DNA from: an uncultured Clostridia bacterium
GTDB lineage: Bacteria > Bacillota > Clostridia > TANB77 > CAG-508
Reading direction: 5' to 3'
DNA: 17,137 nucleotides
Assembly (NCBI GenBank): GCA_944386375.1
Contig: CALXAW010000017.1
Location: 1 to 17,137, forward strand
The position numbers were made by a program, and so were the translations under genes. Positions 5,004-13,328 of this stretch are shown here, piece after piece. Within the stretch, counting starts at the first letter, position 1. Every line of letters begins with the position of its first letter. The notes beneath the pieces are model-generated. The model worked only from the letters and a program-made list of their open reading frames with translations. It did no database searches and was not told the origin of the DNA.

Positions 5004-6644
5004 GTGGAAGTTACATACAAAGGAAAGACCATGGATATAAAAAGAGGAACCAAAATTTCTGAAGCACTAGAAAAAGAAATAGAAAAAAGCAAATGTAAAG
5101 TAGTTGGTGCAAAATTTAATAATGAATACACAAACTTAGACTACAAAATACAAACAAATGGAGAAATAGAATTAGTAGATATGTCAACAAAAGAAGGCAT
5201 AAAAATATATAGAAGAACACTTATATATATAATGGGAAAAGTATTTCAAGAAGTATACCCAGAAGCATTAATTACAGTAGACTATCAATTAGCAAATGAA
5301 ATGTATTGCGAAATAGACAATATGCAAGTAACAAAAGAAATGATATCAAAAGTAAAAAAGAAAATGAAAGAAATAATAAAAAAAGACCTAAAAATAGAAA
5401 AAAGAACAATGACAAGAGAAGAAGCAGAAGAGTTTTTTGAAAAAACAGGAACAATAAGAGGAAAATTACAAATAGACCTAAAAACAAACTCTAAAATATA
5501 CATGTATTTTTGTGAAGACTATTACAACTACAGTTACGAAACATTAGCAAATAAAACAAGTGTAATAACAATATTTGATATAGTAACATATGGTGATGGA
5601 TTTTTAATAAGATACCCAGACACAAGTTGTGTAGCAAGACTTCCAAGAAAAATAAAAAGAGACAAACTTGCATGGTCACTAGAAGAATATCAAGAAATAT
5701 ACAAAACACTAAATATAAACACAGTATATAAACTAAATAAAGCAGTATTAGAAGGAAGAGCAAAGGATGTTATAATGCTATCAGAAGCCTTGCACGAAAA
5801 AAAGATTGCAAATATAGCAGATACAATTGCACAAAACAAAAAAATAAAAATAATATTAATAGCAGGACCATCATCATCAGGAAAAACAACATTTGCACAA
5901 AGACTAGGAATACAATTACGCCTAAATGGGCTAAAACCAATAACAATATCTGTAGACAACTACTTTGTAGAGAGAAAAGACAATCCAAGAGATGAAAATG
6001 GAGAATACGACTTTGAATGTTTAGAAGCAATAGACCTAAAATTATTTAACAAACATTTAAAAATGTTGTTACAAGGAAAAGCAGTAGAAATACCCGAATT
6101 TGATTTTATCCATGGAAAAAAGCAATATAAAGGAAATATAATACAAATGCATGACCACAACATACTAATAATAGAGGGAATACACTGTTTAAATGACAAA
6201 TTAACTAGACAAATACCAAAAGAAAATAAATTTAAAATATATATAAGTGCACTAACAGTACTAAATATGGACTATTACAATAGAATATCTACAACAGACA
6301 CAAGGTTAATAAGAAGAACAATAAGAGACCATCAGTTTAGAGGTTATTCGGCAGAAAACACAATAAGAAGATGGCCGCAAGTAAACAAAAGCGAAGAAAA
6401 AAATATCTTTCCATATCAAGAAAAAGCAGATGTTATATTTAACACATCATTAATATATGAGCTTGCAGTACTAAAGCCACATGTAATGCCATTATTAAAT
6501 AAAATAAAAAGAACACATCCAGAATATGCAGAAGCACAAAGACTAATAAACATACTAAAATATTTCGAAACAATACCAGAAGAATTTGTACCTGGAAATT
6601 CATTATTAAAAGAATTTTTAGGTGGCGGAAATTTTAAATATTAG
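5004..6644 (+). CDS. TGS-domain nucleoside (uridine-type) kinase
   Basis: 546 residues. The N-terminal 60 residues resemble a TGS domain (EVTYKGKTMDIKRGTKISEALE). The middle (about 60-240) resembles the editing-associated region of threonyl-tRNA synthetase. The C-terminal half is a P-loop kinase of the uridine kinase/phosphoribulokinase class: GPSSSGKTT (288-296), SVDNYF (316-321) and IIEGIHCLN (about 390-398). This fusion is a known family in Firmicutes, annotated as nucleoside kinase. The nucleoside phosphorylated cannot be read from the sequence, and the TGS part may sense RNA or nucleotides. The GTG start at 5004 is chosen because AAAGGA (4987-4992) is 11 bases before it and the nearby ATG at 4993 is out of frame. 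The RNHCP gene follows after nine bases, so they form an operon. Confidence 0.88.
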   Translation: MEVTYKGKTMDIKRGTKISEALEKEIEKSKCKVVGAKFNNEYTNLDYKIQTNGEIELVDMSTKEGIKIYRRTLIYIMGKVFQEVYPEALITVDYQLANEMYCEIDNMQVTKEMISKVKKKMKEIIKKDLKIEKRTMTREEAEEFFEKTGTIRGKLQIDLKTNSKIYMYFCEDYYNYSYETLANKTSVITIFDIVTYGDGFLIRYPDTSCVARLPRKIKRDKLAWSLEEYQEIYKTLNINTVYKLNKAVLEGRAKDVIMLSEALHEKKIANIADTIAQNKKIKIILIAGPSSSGKTTFAQRLGIQLRLNGLKPITISVDNYFVERKDNPRDENGEYDFECLEAIDLKLFNKHLKMLLQGKAVEIPEFDFIHGKKQYKGNIIQMHDHNILIIEGIHCLNDKLTRQIPKENKFKIYISALTVLNMDYYNRISTTDTRLIRRTIRDHQFRGYSAENTIRRWPQVNKSEEKNIFPYQEKADVIFNTSLIYELAVLKPHVMPLLNKIKRTHPEYAEAQRLINILKYFETIPEEFVPGNSLLKEFLGGGNFKY

Positions 6645-6653
6645 AGGAGAAAA

Positions 6654-6965
6654 ATGTTAAGTAAATTTACAAAAATAGACGAAGAATTTATATGTGAAAA
6701 TTGCGGAAAAAAAGTTAATAAATTAGGATATTCATGTAGAAACCACTGCCCATATTGTTTACACTCTAAACACTTAGACATAAATCCAGGAGATAGAGCA
6801 GAAGATTGTCATGGAATATTAGAACCAATAGGATTAGAAATAGACAGCAAAAAAGGATATGTAATAATATTTAAGTGTAAAAAATGTGGAGCAATACGAA
6901 AAAATAAAGTAGCAGAAGATGATAACATGGATTTAATTATAAAATTAAGTAATAAGCAAATATAA
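6654..6965 (+). CDS. RNHCP-domain zinc-binding protein
   Basis: 103 residues. The RNHCP signature is nearly complete: FICENCGKKV (12-21), RNHCPYCLHSKHLDINPGDR (29-48), a single DCHG (51-54), then FKCKKCGAIRKNKVAEDD (73-90). Eight Cys in CxxC-type groups plus conserved His suggest two zinc-binding sites. RNHCP is a defined domain of unknown function, common in Clostridia and thought to be a small nucleic-acid-binding protein by analogy only. The GAGGAG ribosome site (6645-6650) follows directly on the kinase stop codon and the genes are nine bases apart, so translation is probably coupled. A link to nucleotide or RNA metabolism is inferred from that neighbour. Confidence 0.88.
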   Translation: MLSKFTKIDEEFICENCGKKVNKLGYSCRNHCPYCLHSKHLDINPGDRAEDCHGILEPIGLEIDSKKGYVIIFKCKKCGAIRKNKVAEDDNMDLIIKLSNKQI

Positions 6966-7050
6966 CAAAGCGGACAGCTAATTTATTTAATGACATTTAA
7001 AACTTTTTTGTGTTGGCTTACTGTAAAAATGTAACACTTAATTTTATGTT
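6964..7050 (-). repeat. Decayed copy of the modular palindromic repeat
   Basis: AACAAAGCGGACAGCTA (6964-6980) corresponds to AACAAATCGGAAAGCCA of copy 2 (2867-2883). TTTTTGTGTTGGCTTACTGTAAAAATGT corresponds to TTTTTCGTTGGCTTTCCGTAAATTTGT (2905-2932), and AATTTTATG near 7040 also matches. Several stem positions are broken, so this copy is drifting. It fills most of the gap before the Gly/Cys-rich gene. Confidence 0.65.
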
Positions 7051-7061
7051 GGCATATTATA
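7034..7061 (+). promoter_or_regulatory. Possible sporulation (sigma-E/sigma-K type) promoter
   Basis: CATATTATA (7053-7061) fits the CATANNNTA -10 of mother-cell sigma factors, with AC (7034-7035) 17 bases upstream as the minimal sigma-K -35. I see no good sigma-A promoter for the gene at 7090. The motif is short and can arise by chance in AT-rich DNA. Confidence 0.35.
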
Positions 7062-7089
7062 CCATATAAAACATAAAGGAGGTACCAAT

Positions 7090-7257
7090 ATGCCAGAAGA
7101 AAACAGAAATAACTGTGCTTGTGGTAATAATGGAGGACTATTTGGAGGTTTATTTGGTGGAAACGGTTGTGGCTGTGGAAACGATTGTACAATATTATTT
7201 TTTATAATAGTTTTTCTATTATTATTTACAAACTTCGGTTGTTGTGGTAGAGGGTAG
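7090..7257 (+). CDS. Gly/Cys-rich small protein with hydrophobic C-terminal segment
   Basis: 55 residues, too short for many gene finders, but with a textbook AAAGGAGG ribosome site (7075-7082) seven bases before the ATG. The N-terminal half is Asn/Gly/Cys-rich (CACG at 9-12, GLFGGLFGG, GCGCG at 26-30). Residues 33-48 form a hydrophobic helix (TILFFIIVFLLLF), and the end is GCCGRG. Such Gly-rich-plus-hydrophobic small proteins resemble YjcZ-type spore-associated proteins and the cysteine-rich proteins often annotated as chorion-like in Clostridia. I could not match it to a specific family. The CATANNNTA promoter match and the sspH gene nearby fit a spore-coat or spore-membrane role, which remains inference. 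The seven Cys suggest metal binding or disulphide cross-linking. Confidence 0.75.
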   Translation: MPEENRNNCACGNNGGLFGGLFGGNGCGCGNDCTILFFIIVFLLLFTNFGCCGRG

Positions 7258-7311
7258 TATACCTAAAAAGAAATAAGCTTAAGCAAAAAAATTAAAAAAA
7301 CTATAGTAAAA

Positions 7312-7359
7312 CACATTCTCTTGTGGTATTATAACACCATAAGGGAGTGTGATTTTTTT
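7312..7359 (+). promoter_or_regulatory. 16-bp hairpin plus T-run containing the transketolase ribosome site
   Basis: Bases 7312-7327 pair with 7336-7351 without interruption (three G-U pairs) around the 8-base loop ATTATAAC, and T7 (7353-7359) follows one base later. This has the form of an intrinsic terminator, yet its 3' arm contains AAGGGAG (7341-7347), the only ribosome site of the gene starting at 7358, whose TTG start is the end of the T-run. A transcript reading in from 7090 could therefore be stopped here, or the ribosome site masked. The mismatches to a DNA palindrome are mostly G-U pairs on the plus-strand RNA, which favours an RNA structure over a protein operator. No effector-binding domain is visible. 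Confidence 0.7.
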
Positions 7360-8176
7360 GAGTACAAATATACAAGAATTAGAAAAATTGGCAAACAATA
7401 TACGTATAGAAATAATAAATCAAGTATATGCTGCGCAATCTGGACATCCAGGCGGTTCACTAAGTATTGCAGATATAATGGCAGTATTATACTTTAATGA
7501 ATTAAATGTTAATCCACAAAACCCAACCTGGGAAGATAGAGATAGAGTAGTTTTATCAAAAGGACATTGTGCACCTGCACTATATGCTACATTAGCATTA
7601 AAAGGATATTTTAATATAAGCGAACTACAAAATTTAAGAAAAATAGATGCAATATTACAAGGGCATCCAGATATGAAAAAAGTTCCAGGAGTAGATATGA
7701 CAACAGGTTCTTTAGGTCAAGGCTTGTCTTGTGCAAATGGTATGGCAATTTCGGCTAAATTAGATAACAAAAACTATAGGGTATATGCAATTTTAGGAGA
7801 TGGAGAAATAGAAGAAGGTCAAATTTGGGAAGCGGCAATGGCAGCACATAAATATAAATTAGATAATTTATGTGTTATTGTAGATAATAATAATCTACAA
7901 ATAGATGGAAAAATAGAAGATGTAATGAGCCCATACCCAATTGACGAAAAATTTAAAAGTTTTGGTTTTGAGGTTATAAACATAAACGGAAATAATGTTA
8001 AAGAAATTTTGCAAGCCTTAGAAAAAGCAAAAACTATAAAAGAAAAACCTACATGTATTATTGCAAAAACAACAAAAGGTAAAGGTGTATCATTTATGGA
8101 AAATAAAGCAGAATGGCATGGAAAAGCGCCAAATGAAGAACAATATAAACAAGCAATACAAGAATTAAAAAAATAA
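7358..8176 (+). CDS. Transketolase, N-terminal subunit
   Basis: About 272 residues. With the next gene it forms a two-subunit transketolase, which moves two-carbon units between sugar phosphates with thiamine diphosphate in the non-oxidative pentose phosphate pathway. This subunit carries the pyrophosphate-binding half: GHPGGSLSIADIMAVLYF near residue 30, SKGHCAPALYA near 67, and the thiamine motif GDGEIEEGQIWEAA ending in VDNNN (about 145-180). The TTG at 7358 is chosen because AAGGGAG (7341-7347) lies ten bases before it. The in-frame GTG at 7349 is only one base from that site. The start overlaps a terminator-like hairpin, which suggests regulated expression. Split transketolases are common in Clostridia and archaea. 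Confidence 0.93.
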   Translation: MSTNIQELEKLANNIRIEIINQVYAAQSGHPGGSLSIADIMAVLYFNELNVNPQNPTWEDRDRVVLSKGHCAPALYATLALKGYFNISELQNLRKIDAILQGHPDMKKVPGVDMTTGSLGQGLSCANGMAISAKLDNKNYRVYAILGDGEIEEGQIWEAAMAAHKYKLDNLCVIVDNNNLQIDGKIEDVMSPYPIDEKFKSFGFEVININGNNVKEILQALEKAKTIKEKPTCIIAKTTKGKGVSFMENKAEWHGKAPNEEQYKQAIQELKK

Positions 8177-8191
8177 GAAAGAGGAATGTAT

Positions 8192-9124
8192 ATGAATATA
8201 GATAAAAAAATTGCCACAAGACAAAGTTATGGAGAGGCATTACTAGAAGTCGGCACAAAAAATAAAAATATAGTTGTATTAGATGCAGACCTATCTACAG
8301 CTACAAAAACAAATATATTTGCTAAACAATTTCCAGAAAGATTTTTTGACTTAGGAATTGCAGAACAAAACTTAATAGGAACAGCAGCAGGTATGGCAAC
8401 ATGCGGAAAAATTCCTTTTGTAAGTACATTTGCCGTATTTGCAGCAGGTAGAGCATATGACCAAATACGAAATAGCATATGTTACCCAAATTTAAATGTA
8501 AAAATATGTGCAACTCATGCAGGAATAACTGTAGGAGAAGATGGAGCAACACATCAAATGTTAGAAGATATTTCTTTAATGCGTACATTGCCTAATATGA
8601 CAGTTATGTGTACATCAGACGATACACAAACAAAATGGGCAATAGAAGAAATTTCGAAAATACAAGGCCCAGTATATTTACGTTTATGTAGGTTAGCAAG
8701 CCCGGTAATATATGAAGAAAATACAAAATTCGAAATAGGCAAAGCAACACAAATAGGAGATGGAACAGATGCAACTATTTTTGCAACAGGAATAACAGTT
8801 GCCGAAAGCTTAAAAGCACAAGAAATTTTAAAAAGTCAAGGTATACAAGTAAGAGTAGTAGATTTTAACACAATAAAACCTATTGATGAAGAAATAATTA
8901 TAAAATGTGCTAAAGAAACAAAAAAATTAATATCTGTAGAAGACCATAACATAATAGGAGGTTTAGGTTCTGCAATATCAGAAGTACTAACAAGTAAATA
9001 CCCTAAAAAGCTAGAAAGAATGGGAATAAATGATGTGTTTGGAAAGTCTGGAAAAGCAGAAGAATTGTTAAAACACTTTAAAATAGATAGTGAAGCAATA
9101 TGTAATATTGTGAATTTTATGTGA
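8192..9124 (+). CDS. Transketolase, C-terminal subunit
   Basis: 310 residues. It supplies the pyrimidine-binding and C-terminal domains that complete transketolase with the gene upstream. Visible features are RQSYGEALLEVG near the start, DADLSTATKT, and FFDLGIAEQNLIGTAAGMA (about 51-69), with the Glu that activates thiamine diphosphate. TFAVFAAGRAYDQIRNSI and HAGITVGEDGATHQMLEDI follow, as does a C-terminal domain with VDFNTIKPIDEE and SVEDHNIIGGLGSA. The second of two in-frame ATGs (8192) is preferred, because AAAGAGG (8178-8184) is seven bases before it and only one base before the ATG at 8186. It follows its partner by 15 bases and ends at a terminator. The DXS family shares these folds, but there it is a single chain. 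Confidence 0.93.
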   Translation: MNIDKKIATRQSYGEALLEVGTKNKNIVVLDADLSTATKTNIFAKQFPERFFDLGIAEQNLIGTAAGMATCGKIPFVSTFAVFAAGRAYDQIRNSICYPNLNVKICATHAGITVGEDGATHQMLEDISLMRTLPNMTVMCTSDDTQTKWAIEEISKIQGPVYLRLCRLASPVIYEENTKFEIGKATQIGDGTDATIFATGITVAESLKAQEILKSQGIQVRVVDFNTIKPIDEEIIIKCAKETKKLISVEDHNIIGGLGSAISEVLTSKYPKKLERMGINDVFGKSGKAEELLKHFKIDSEAICNIVNFM

Positions 9125-9143
9125 ATTTTTCAAACTAGAGGAA

Positions 9144-9199
9144 AACGGAGAAAAATAGTGAAAATGGAAGAAAAAACATTATTTTTCACCGTTTTTTTT
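9144..9199 (+). terminator. Intrinsic terminator of the transketolase operon
   Basis: AACGG (9144-9148) and AAAAATA pair with TATTTTT and CCGTT (to 9192) across a small internal loop, followed by a run of T to 9199. An alternative inner pairing is GTGAAAA/TTTTCAC. Either fold ends at the same T-run. Confidence 0.8.
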
Positions 9200-9210
9200 G
9201 TAAAAAAGTA

Positions 9211-9239
9211 TTGCAAAAAAAAAACATTATTGTTATGAT
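9211..9239 (+). promoter_or_regulatory. Promoter of the ftsEX operon
   Basis: TTGCAA (9211-9216), a 17-base spacer and TATGAT (9234-9239). It lies between the transketolase terminator and ftsE, so the cell-envelope block starts a new transcript. Confidence 0.7.
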
Positions 9240-9298
9240 ATTAAAGACAATATTAGATAATCGAAAACTACGCCATAAATAAGTAAGGAGAATAGTTA

Positions 9299-9985
9299 AT
9301 GATAGAATTTAGAAACGTAAATAAAACTTATGATACAGGCACAAAAGCCGTAAAAAATGCTAATTTTGTAATAGATAAAGGAGAATTTGCATTTTTAGTT
9401 GGACAATCAGGTAGTGGAAAATCAACACTAATAAAACTAATACTAAAAGAAGAAGAACCAACATCAGGACATATTATAATAAACGGAAAAGACACAACAT
9501 TTTTAAAACCAAATAGAATACCATATTTAAGAAGAAGTATGGGAGTTGTGTTTCAAGACTTTAGACTATTGCCAGACAAAACAGTATATGACAATGTAGC
9601 ATATGCAATGTATATAGTAAGAGCAACACCAAGACACATAAGAAGACAAGTCCCAATGGTACTTTCTTTAGTAGGATTAAGTGGAAAAGCAAAAATGTAT
9701 CCAAATGAATTATCTGGTGGTGAGCAACAAAGAGTAGCATTAGCAAGAGCATTGGTAAACAACCCATCAATGTTAATTGCAGATGAGCCTACAGGTAACC
9801 TAGACCCAGAAACAGCTTGGGATATAATGACATTATTAAATGACATAAACATGAGAGGTACAACAGTAGTTGTTGCAACACACGCAAAAGACATAGTAGA
9901 CCAAATGAAAAAAAGAGTTCTTCATATAGAAAAAGGCAGTATAGTAAGAGATGATAAAAAAGGTGGGTATGACTGTGAAATATAA
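9299..9985 (+). CDS. ftsE: Cell-division ABC transporter ATPase FtsE
   Basis: 228 residues, the usual length. FtsE is the cytoplasmic ATPase of the FtsEX complex. It does not appear to transport a substrate; it uses ATP to control peptidoglycan hydrolases through FtsX. The nucleotide-binding motifs are all intact: Walker A GQSGSGKST (35-43), Q-loop Gln (VVFQDFRLLPDKTVYDN, 83-99), signature LSGGEQQRVALARAL (138-152), Walker B MLIADEPTGNLDP (158-170) and the switch His (VVATHA, 191-196). VVFQDFRLL is typical of FtsE rather than other ABC ATPases. AAGGAG (9284-9289) precedes the ATG. The gene overlaps ftsX by 17 bases, consistent with coupled translation and a fixed ratio. Confidence 0.97.
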   Translation: MIEFRNVNKTYDTGTKAVKNANFVIDKGEFAFLVGQSGSGKSTLIKLILKEEEPTSGHIIINGKDTTFLKPNRIPYLRRSMGVVFQDFRLLPDKTVYDNVAYAMYIVRATPRHIRRQVPMVLSLVGLSGKAKMYPNELSGGEQQRVALARALVNNPSMLIADEPTGNLDPETAWDIMTLLNDINMRGTTVVVATHAKDIVDQMKKRVLHIEKGSIVRDDKKGGYDCEI

Positions 9986-10874
9986 TGTTTTTAGTTATTT
10001 AATTGGTGAAGGATTTAGAAATGTTTTCAAAAATAAAAAATCTACAATGGCTTCACTTATGATAATGTGTGCTACAATGATAATATTTGGAGTATTTTTT
10101 ATAGTAGGAGAAAATATAAATCACTTTGTATCAGAAATAGAATCAGAACAAGGTATACAAGTATTTATAAATAATGACGCAACAGAACAAGAAGTACAGC
10201 AACTAGGTGAGCAATTAAAAAAGATAAACGGTGTAAACACAGTAGAATATATGTCAAAAGAAGATGCACTTAACCAAATGAAAGAAAGATTTGAAGAAAA
10301 AGAATATCTACTAGAAGGTTATGAAGAAAACAATATTTTCCCTGCATCTTACATAGTAACACTAACAGACCTAACACTAAGTAGCCAAGTACAAGGCGAA
10401 ATATCTGGCTTACCAAACATAAAAAGAATAACAAGTGGAGACGAAACAATAAATACATTAATAGATTTAGCAAATGGTGTAAGAATTGTAACAGCTGTAA
10501 TATTGGCATTATTAATAATAATTTCAATATTTATTATAGCAAATACAATAAAACTTACAGTACATGCAAGAAGAAAAGAAATATCTATTATGAAATATGT
10601 TGGGGCAACAAATAATTTTATAAGATGGCCATTTATAGTAGAAGGTATATTAATAGGTGTTTTGGCAGGAATAATATCATTATTACTTGTAGGTGGAGTA
10701 TACAACATAGTTGCAGAAAAAATAGTAAACACAGACTTTATGCAAATAATACAAATGAGTTTACTAAACTTCTCAGACATGTTTAGCCTAATAGTAATAG
10801 TATACTTAATTTTAGGAATTGGAATAGGTGTATTAGGAAGTACAATTTCTATGAGAAAATATTTAAAAGTCTAA
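9969..10874 (+). CDS. ftsX: Cell-division ABC permease FtsX
   Basis: 301 residues. FtsX is the membrane half of FtsEX and passes FtsE's ATP-driven motion to extracellular hydrolase activators. The sequence shows a cytoplasmic N terminus (YNVFSYLIGEGFRNVFKNKKS), a first membrane helix (about 27-48), an extracellular domain of about 110 residues (DATEQEVQQLGEQLKKINGV... and KRITSGDETINTLIDLA), and three C-terminal helices with the FtsX/MacB segment ARRKEISIMKYVGATNNFIRWPFIVEG. The ATG at 9969 is chosen because AAGGTGGG precedes it closely. The in-frame ATG at 9951 lies further inside ftsE without a ribosome site. The first hydrolase gene follows 12 bases later, which links the pair functionally. 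Confidence 0.95.
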   Translation: MTVKYNVFSYLIGEGFRNVFKNKKSTMASLMIMCATMIIFGVFFIVGENINHFVSEIESEQGIQVFINNDATEQEVQQLGEQLKKINGVNTVEYMSKEDALNQMKERFEEKEYLLEGYEENNIFPASYIVTLTDLTLSSQVQGEISGLPNIKRITSGDETINTLIDLANGVRIVTAVILALLIIISIFIIANTIKLTVHARRKEISIMKYVGATNNFIRWPFIVEGILIGVLAGIISLLLVGGVYNIVAEKIVNTDFMQIIQMSLLNFSDMFSLIVIVYLILGIGIGVLGSTISMRKYLKV

Positions 10875-10886
10875 AGGAGAAAAGAT

Positions 10887-12065
10887 ATGCGTAAGTTATT
10901 ATGTATTATTTTAACTTTCATAATGTGTAGTATATGCGTAATTTCTTATGCAGATAATTTAACAGATTTACAATCACAAGCAGATGAACTACAAGACCAA
11001 ATAGATGATGCAACAGGAGACTTAGGAGATGTAGAAGAAGAATTATCTGCTAACTTGCAGCAAGTACAAAAATTAGATGAAACAATTACAAAAAATCAAA
11101 CAGAATTAGATGAGCTAAACACAAAAATCGCAGAATTACAAGAAAATCTAACAAAAACACAAGAAGAATTAACAGATGTAGAAAAAAGGTATAATGAACA
11201 AAAAGCACTATTAGACGAAAGATTAGTTGCGATTTACGAAGCTGGAAATATACAGTACTTAGATGTAGTGCTAAGTTCAGCAAGTATAGGAGAATTTATT
11301 TCTAACTACTTTTTAATAACAGAACTAGCATCATATGACAATGACTTACTAGAAGTAGTAGAAAGACAAAAAAAGACAATAGAAACATCAAAAGCATCAC
11401 TAGAAAATACTAGAAAAGAAATGGTAACAGCGCAACAAAATCAAGCAAAAACAGCAAAAGTTTTAGAAAATTCTAAAACCGTAAGACAGCACTATGTTTC
11501 TCAACTATCAGAAGAAGAAAAAAATATACAAGCACAAATAGACGAATATAATGCACAATTTGCAGCAATAGAAGCAGAAATTAAATTTTTAGCAGAAAAT
11601 AAAATAAGTGACCAATATATAGGTGGGGTAATGGCATGGCCAATACCTGGATACACAAAAATAACATCAAAATTTGGAATGAGAACACATCCTATAACAG
11701 GAGTATATAAATTACACACAGGAGTAGATGTTAGTGCACCAATAGGTGCAAACTTTATAGCAGCAGCAGATGGAGTAGTAACAAAAGCAGCATATAATGG
11801 AGCATATGGCAATATGGTTATAATAGACCATGGTGGAGGAATAAGTACACTATATGCACATGGCTCACAAATAATGGTTCAGCAAGGACAAGCAGTTAAG
11901 AAAAATGATATAGTACTAAAAGTAGGTTCAACAGGATATTCAACAGGACCACATGCACACTTCGAAGTAAGAGTAAATGGTTCGCCAGTGCAACCATTAG
12001 ACTATATAACATCACAATCTGGAACAACAGATGGCACAGTACTTACAACAAATACAACAAATTAA
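10887..12065 (+). CDS. Secreted coiled-coil M23 peptidase, FtsEX-linked (first of three)
   Basis: 392 residues. A signal peptide (about 1-22, cleaved near SYA-DN) is followed by a long coiled coil (24-240) and a LytM/M23 peptidase domain (about 245-375). The zinc ligands are intact: H277 and D281 in HTGVD, and H358 in HAHFE, with a further His in LYAH (325). It should therefore cleave peptidoglycan cross-bridges, unlike EnvC of E. coli, which has lost these ligands and only activates amidases. The segment ERLVAIYEAGNIQYLDVVLSS (111-131) corresponds to the helical hairpin by which PcsB and EnvC contact FtsX. Its position right after ftsEX supports that partnership. The C-terminal tail after 375 is Thr-rich. 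GGAG (10876-10879) precedes the ATG. Confidence 0.92.
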   Translation: MRKLLCIILTFIMCSICVISYADNLTDLQSQADELQDQIDDATGDLGDVEEELSANLQQVQKLDETITKNQTELDELNTKIAELQENLTKTQEELTDVEKRYNEQKALLDERLVAIYEAGNIQYLDVVLSSASIGEFISNYFLITELASYDNDLLEVVERQKKTIETSKASLENTRKEMVTAQQNQAKTAKVLENSKTVRQHYVSQLSEEEKNIQAQIDEYNAQFAAIEAEIKFLAENKISDQYIGGVMAWPIPGYTKITSKFGMRTHPITGVYKLHTGVDVSAPIGANFIAAADGVVTKAAYNGAYGNMVIIDHGGGISTLYAHGSQIMVQQGQAVKKNDIVLKVGSTGYSTGPHAHFEVRVNGSPVQPLDYITSQSGTTDGTVLTTNTTN

Positions 12066-12082
12066 ACAAAAGGGTGAAAAAA

Positions 12083-13255
12083 GTGAAAAGTTTAAAAATA
12101 ATATCAATATTAATAATAACAATACTTATTACACAAATTTCAATAATATCAATTGCAGCATCAAAAACAAACTTACAAAATGAGCAAACAAATTTAAATA
12201 GCAAAATAAAAGAAACACAACAAGCATTAAACCAAATAAAAACAGAAAAATCATCAGCAATGACAGAAGTAGAAAATTTAATAAACCAAATATCTGAGTT
12301 AGAAGGGCAAATAGGAGAACTAGATGGACAAATATCTACATTAAATAGCCAAATAGAAACAGAACAAGCAAATCTAGACCAAGCACAAGCAGAATATACA
12401 GAACAAGAAAAATTACTAAATGAAAGACTTGTAGTAATGTATGAAACAGGCGATACTTCATATTTAGATGTTATATTATCATCAGATGGATTAACAGACT
12501 TTATATCTAACTATTACTTAATATCAGAGCTTGCAGAATATGACACAGAACTATTAGAACAAATACAAGCTAAAAAGAAAGAAATAGAAGACAAAAAAGC
12601 AAACTTAGAAAATAGCAAAAAAGAACTAGACACAGTAAAAGCTCAAAAAGAGCAAAAGCAAGTAGAAATACAAACAGCAAAAAAAGAAAAAGACACATAT
12701 GTAGCACAATTATCAAGCGAAGAACAACAAACACAAGAAGAATTAGAACAATTTGAGGCAGACAAAAGGGCAATAACAGCAGAGCTTAAAAAAATTGCAG
12801 CACAAGAAGCGGCATCAAACTCTAGTGTAGTTATAAGCCAACCAAGTGCTAGTGGTTACATATTTCCAGTAGCAGGATGTAGTAAAGCAAACATTGCAAA
12901 CAAATCATACCCATCATATAGAGGACATACAGGAATCGATGTAAATAGAGGAGTTACAGGGAAAAGTGTAGTAGCAGTAAAAGCAGGAACAGTAGTTACA
13001 TCAACAGCACTAAAAAACTCAAACGGAAGTTATAGAAGCTATGGAGAATATGTAGTCATAAACCATCATGATGGTACAATGACACTATATGCACATATGC
13101 TAGCAGGCTCAAGAAGAGTAACAGCAGGACAAAGCGTTTCACAAGGACAAGTACTAGGAACAGTAGGTTCAACAGGAAACTCATCAGGAACACATTTGCA
13201 TTTTGAGGTAAGAGTAAATGGTAGTCCAGTAAACCCATTACCATATTTACCATAA
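12083..13255 (+). CDS. Secreted coiled-coil M23 peptidase (second of three)
   Basis: 390 residues, built like its neighbours: signal peptide (about 1-26), Gln/Glu/Lys-rich coiled coil to about 245, then an M23 domain. Zinc ligands are H282 and D286 in HTGID, and H373 in HLHFE, with LYAH near 337. The FtsX-contact segment reads RLVVMYETGDTSYLDVILSS, followed by LTDFISNYYLISEL, and is much closer to the third copy than to the first. The GTG at 12083 is chosen because AAAAGGG (12068-12074) lies eight bases before it; the in-frame GTG at 12074 overlaps that site. It follows the first copy after 17 bases, within the same operon. The M23 domain carries an insertion around SNGSYRSYGEY that the first copy lacks. 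Confidence 0.9.
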   Translation: MKSLKIISILIITILITQISIISIAASKTNLQNEQTNLNSKIKETQQALNQIKTEKSSAMTEVENLINQISELEGQIGELDGQISTLNSQIETEQANLDQAQAEYTEQEKLLNERLVVMYETGDTSYLDVILSSDGLTDFISNYYLISELAEYDTELLEQIQAKKKEIEDKKANLENSKKELDTVKAQKEQKQVEIQTAKKEKDTYVAQLSSEEQQTQEELEQFEADKRAITAELKKIAAQEAASNSSVVISQPSASGYIFPVAGCSKANIANKSYPSYRGHTGIDVNRGVTGKSVVAVKAGTVVTSTALKNSNGSYRSYGEYVVINHHDGTMTLYAHMLAGSRRVTAGQSVSQGQVLGTVGSTGNSSGTHLHFEVRVNGSPVNPLPYLP

Positions 13256-13328
13256 AAAGCACACAAAGAGAAAACTTAAAAAATATAGTAAAACTATATA
13301 AAAAGTATTAATATACGGAGGAAAATTT

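Noticed and set aside
7349..7357. GTG at 7349 as the transketolase start
   Set aside because: Only one base separates it from the ribosome site; the TTG at 7358 has normal spacing and gives a cleaner N terminus.
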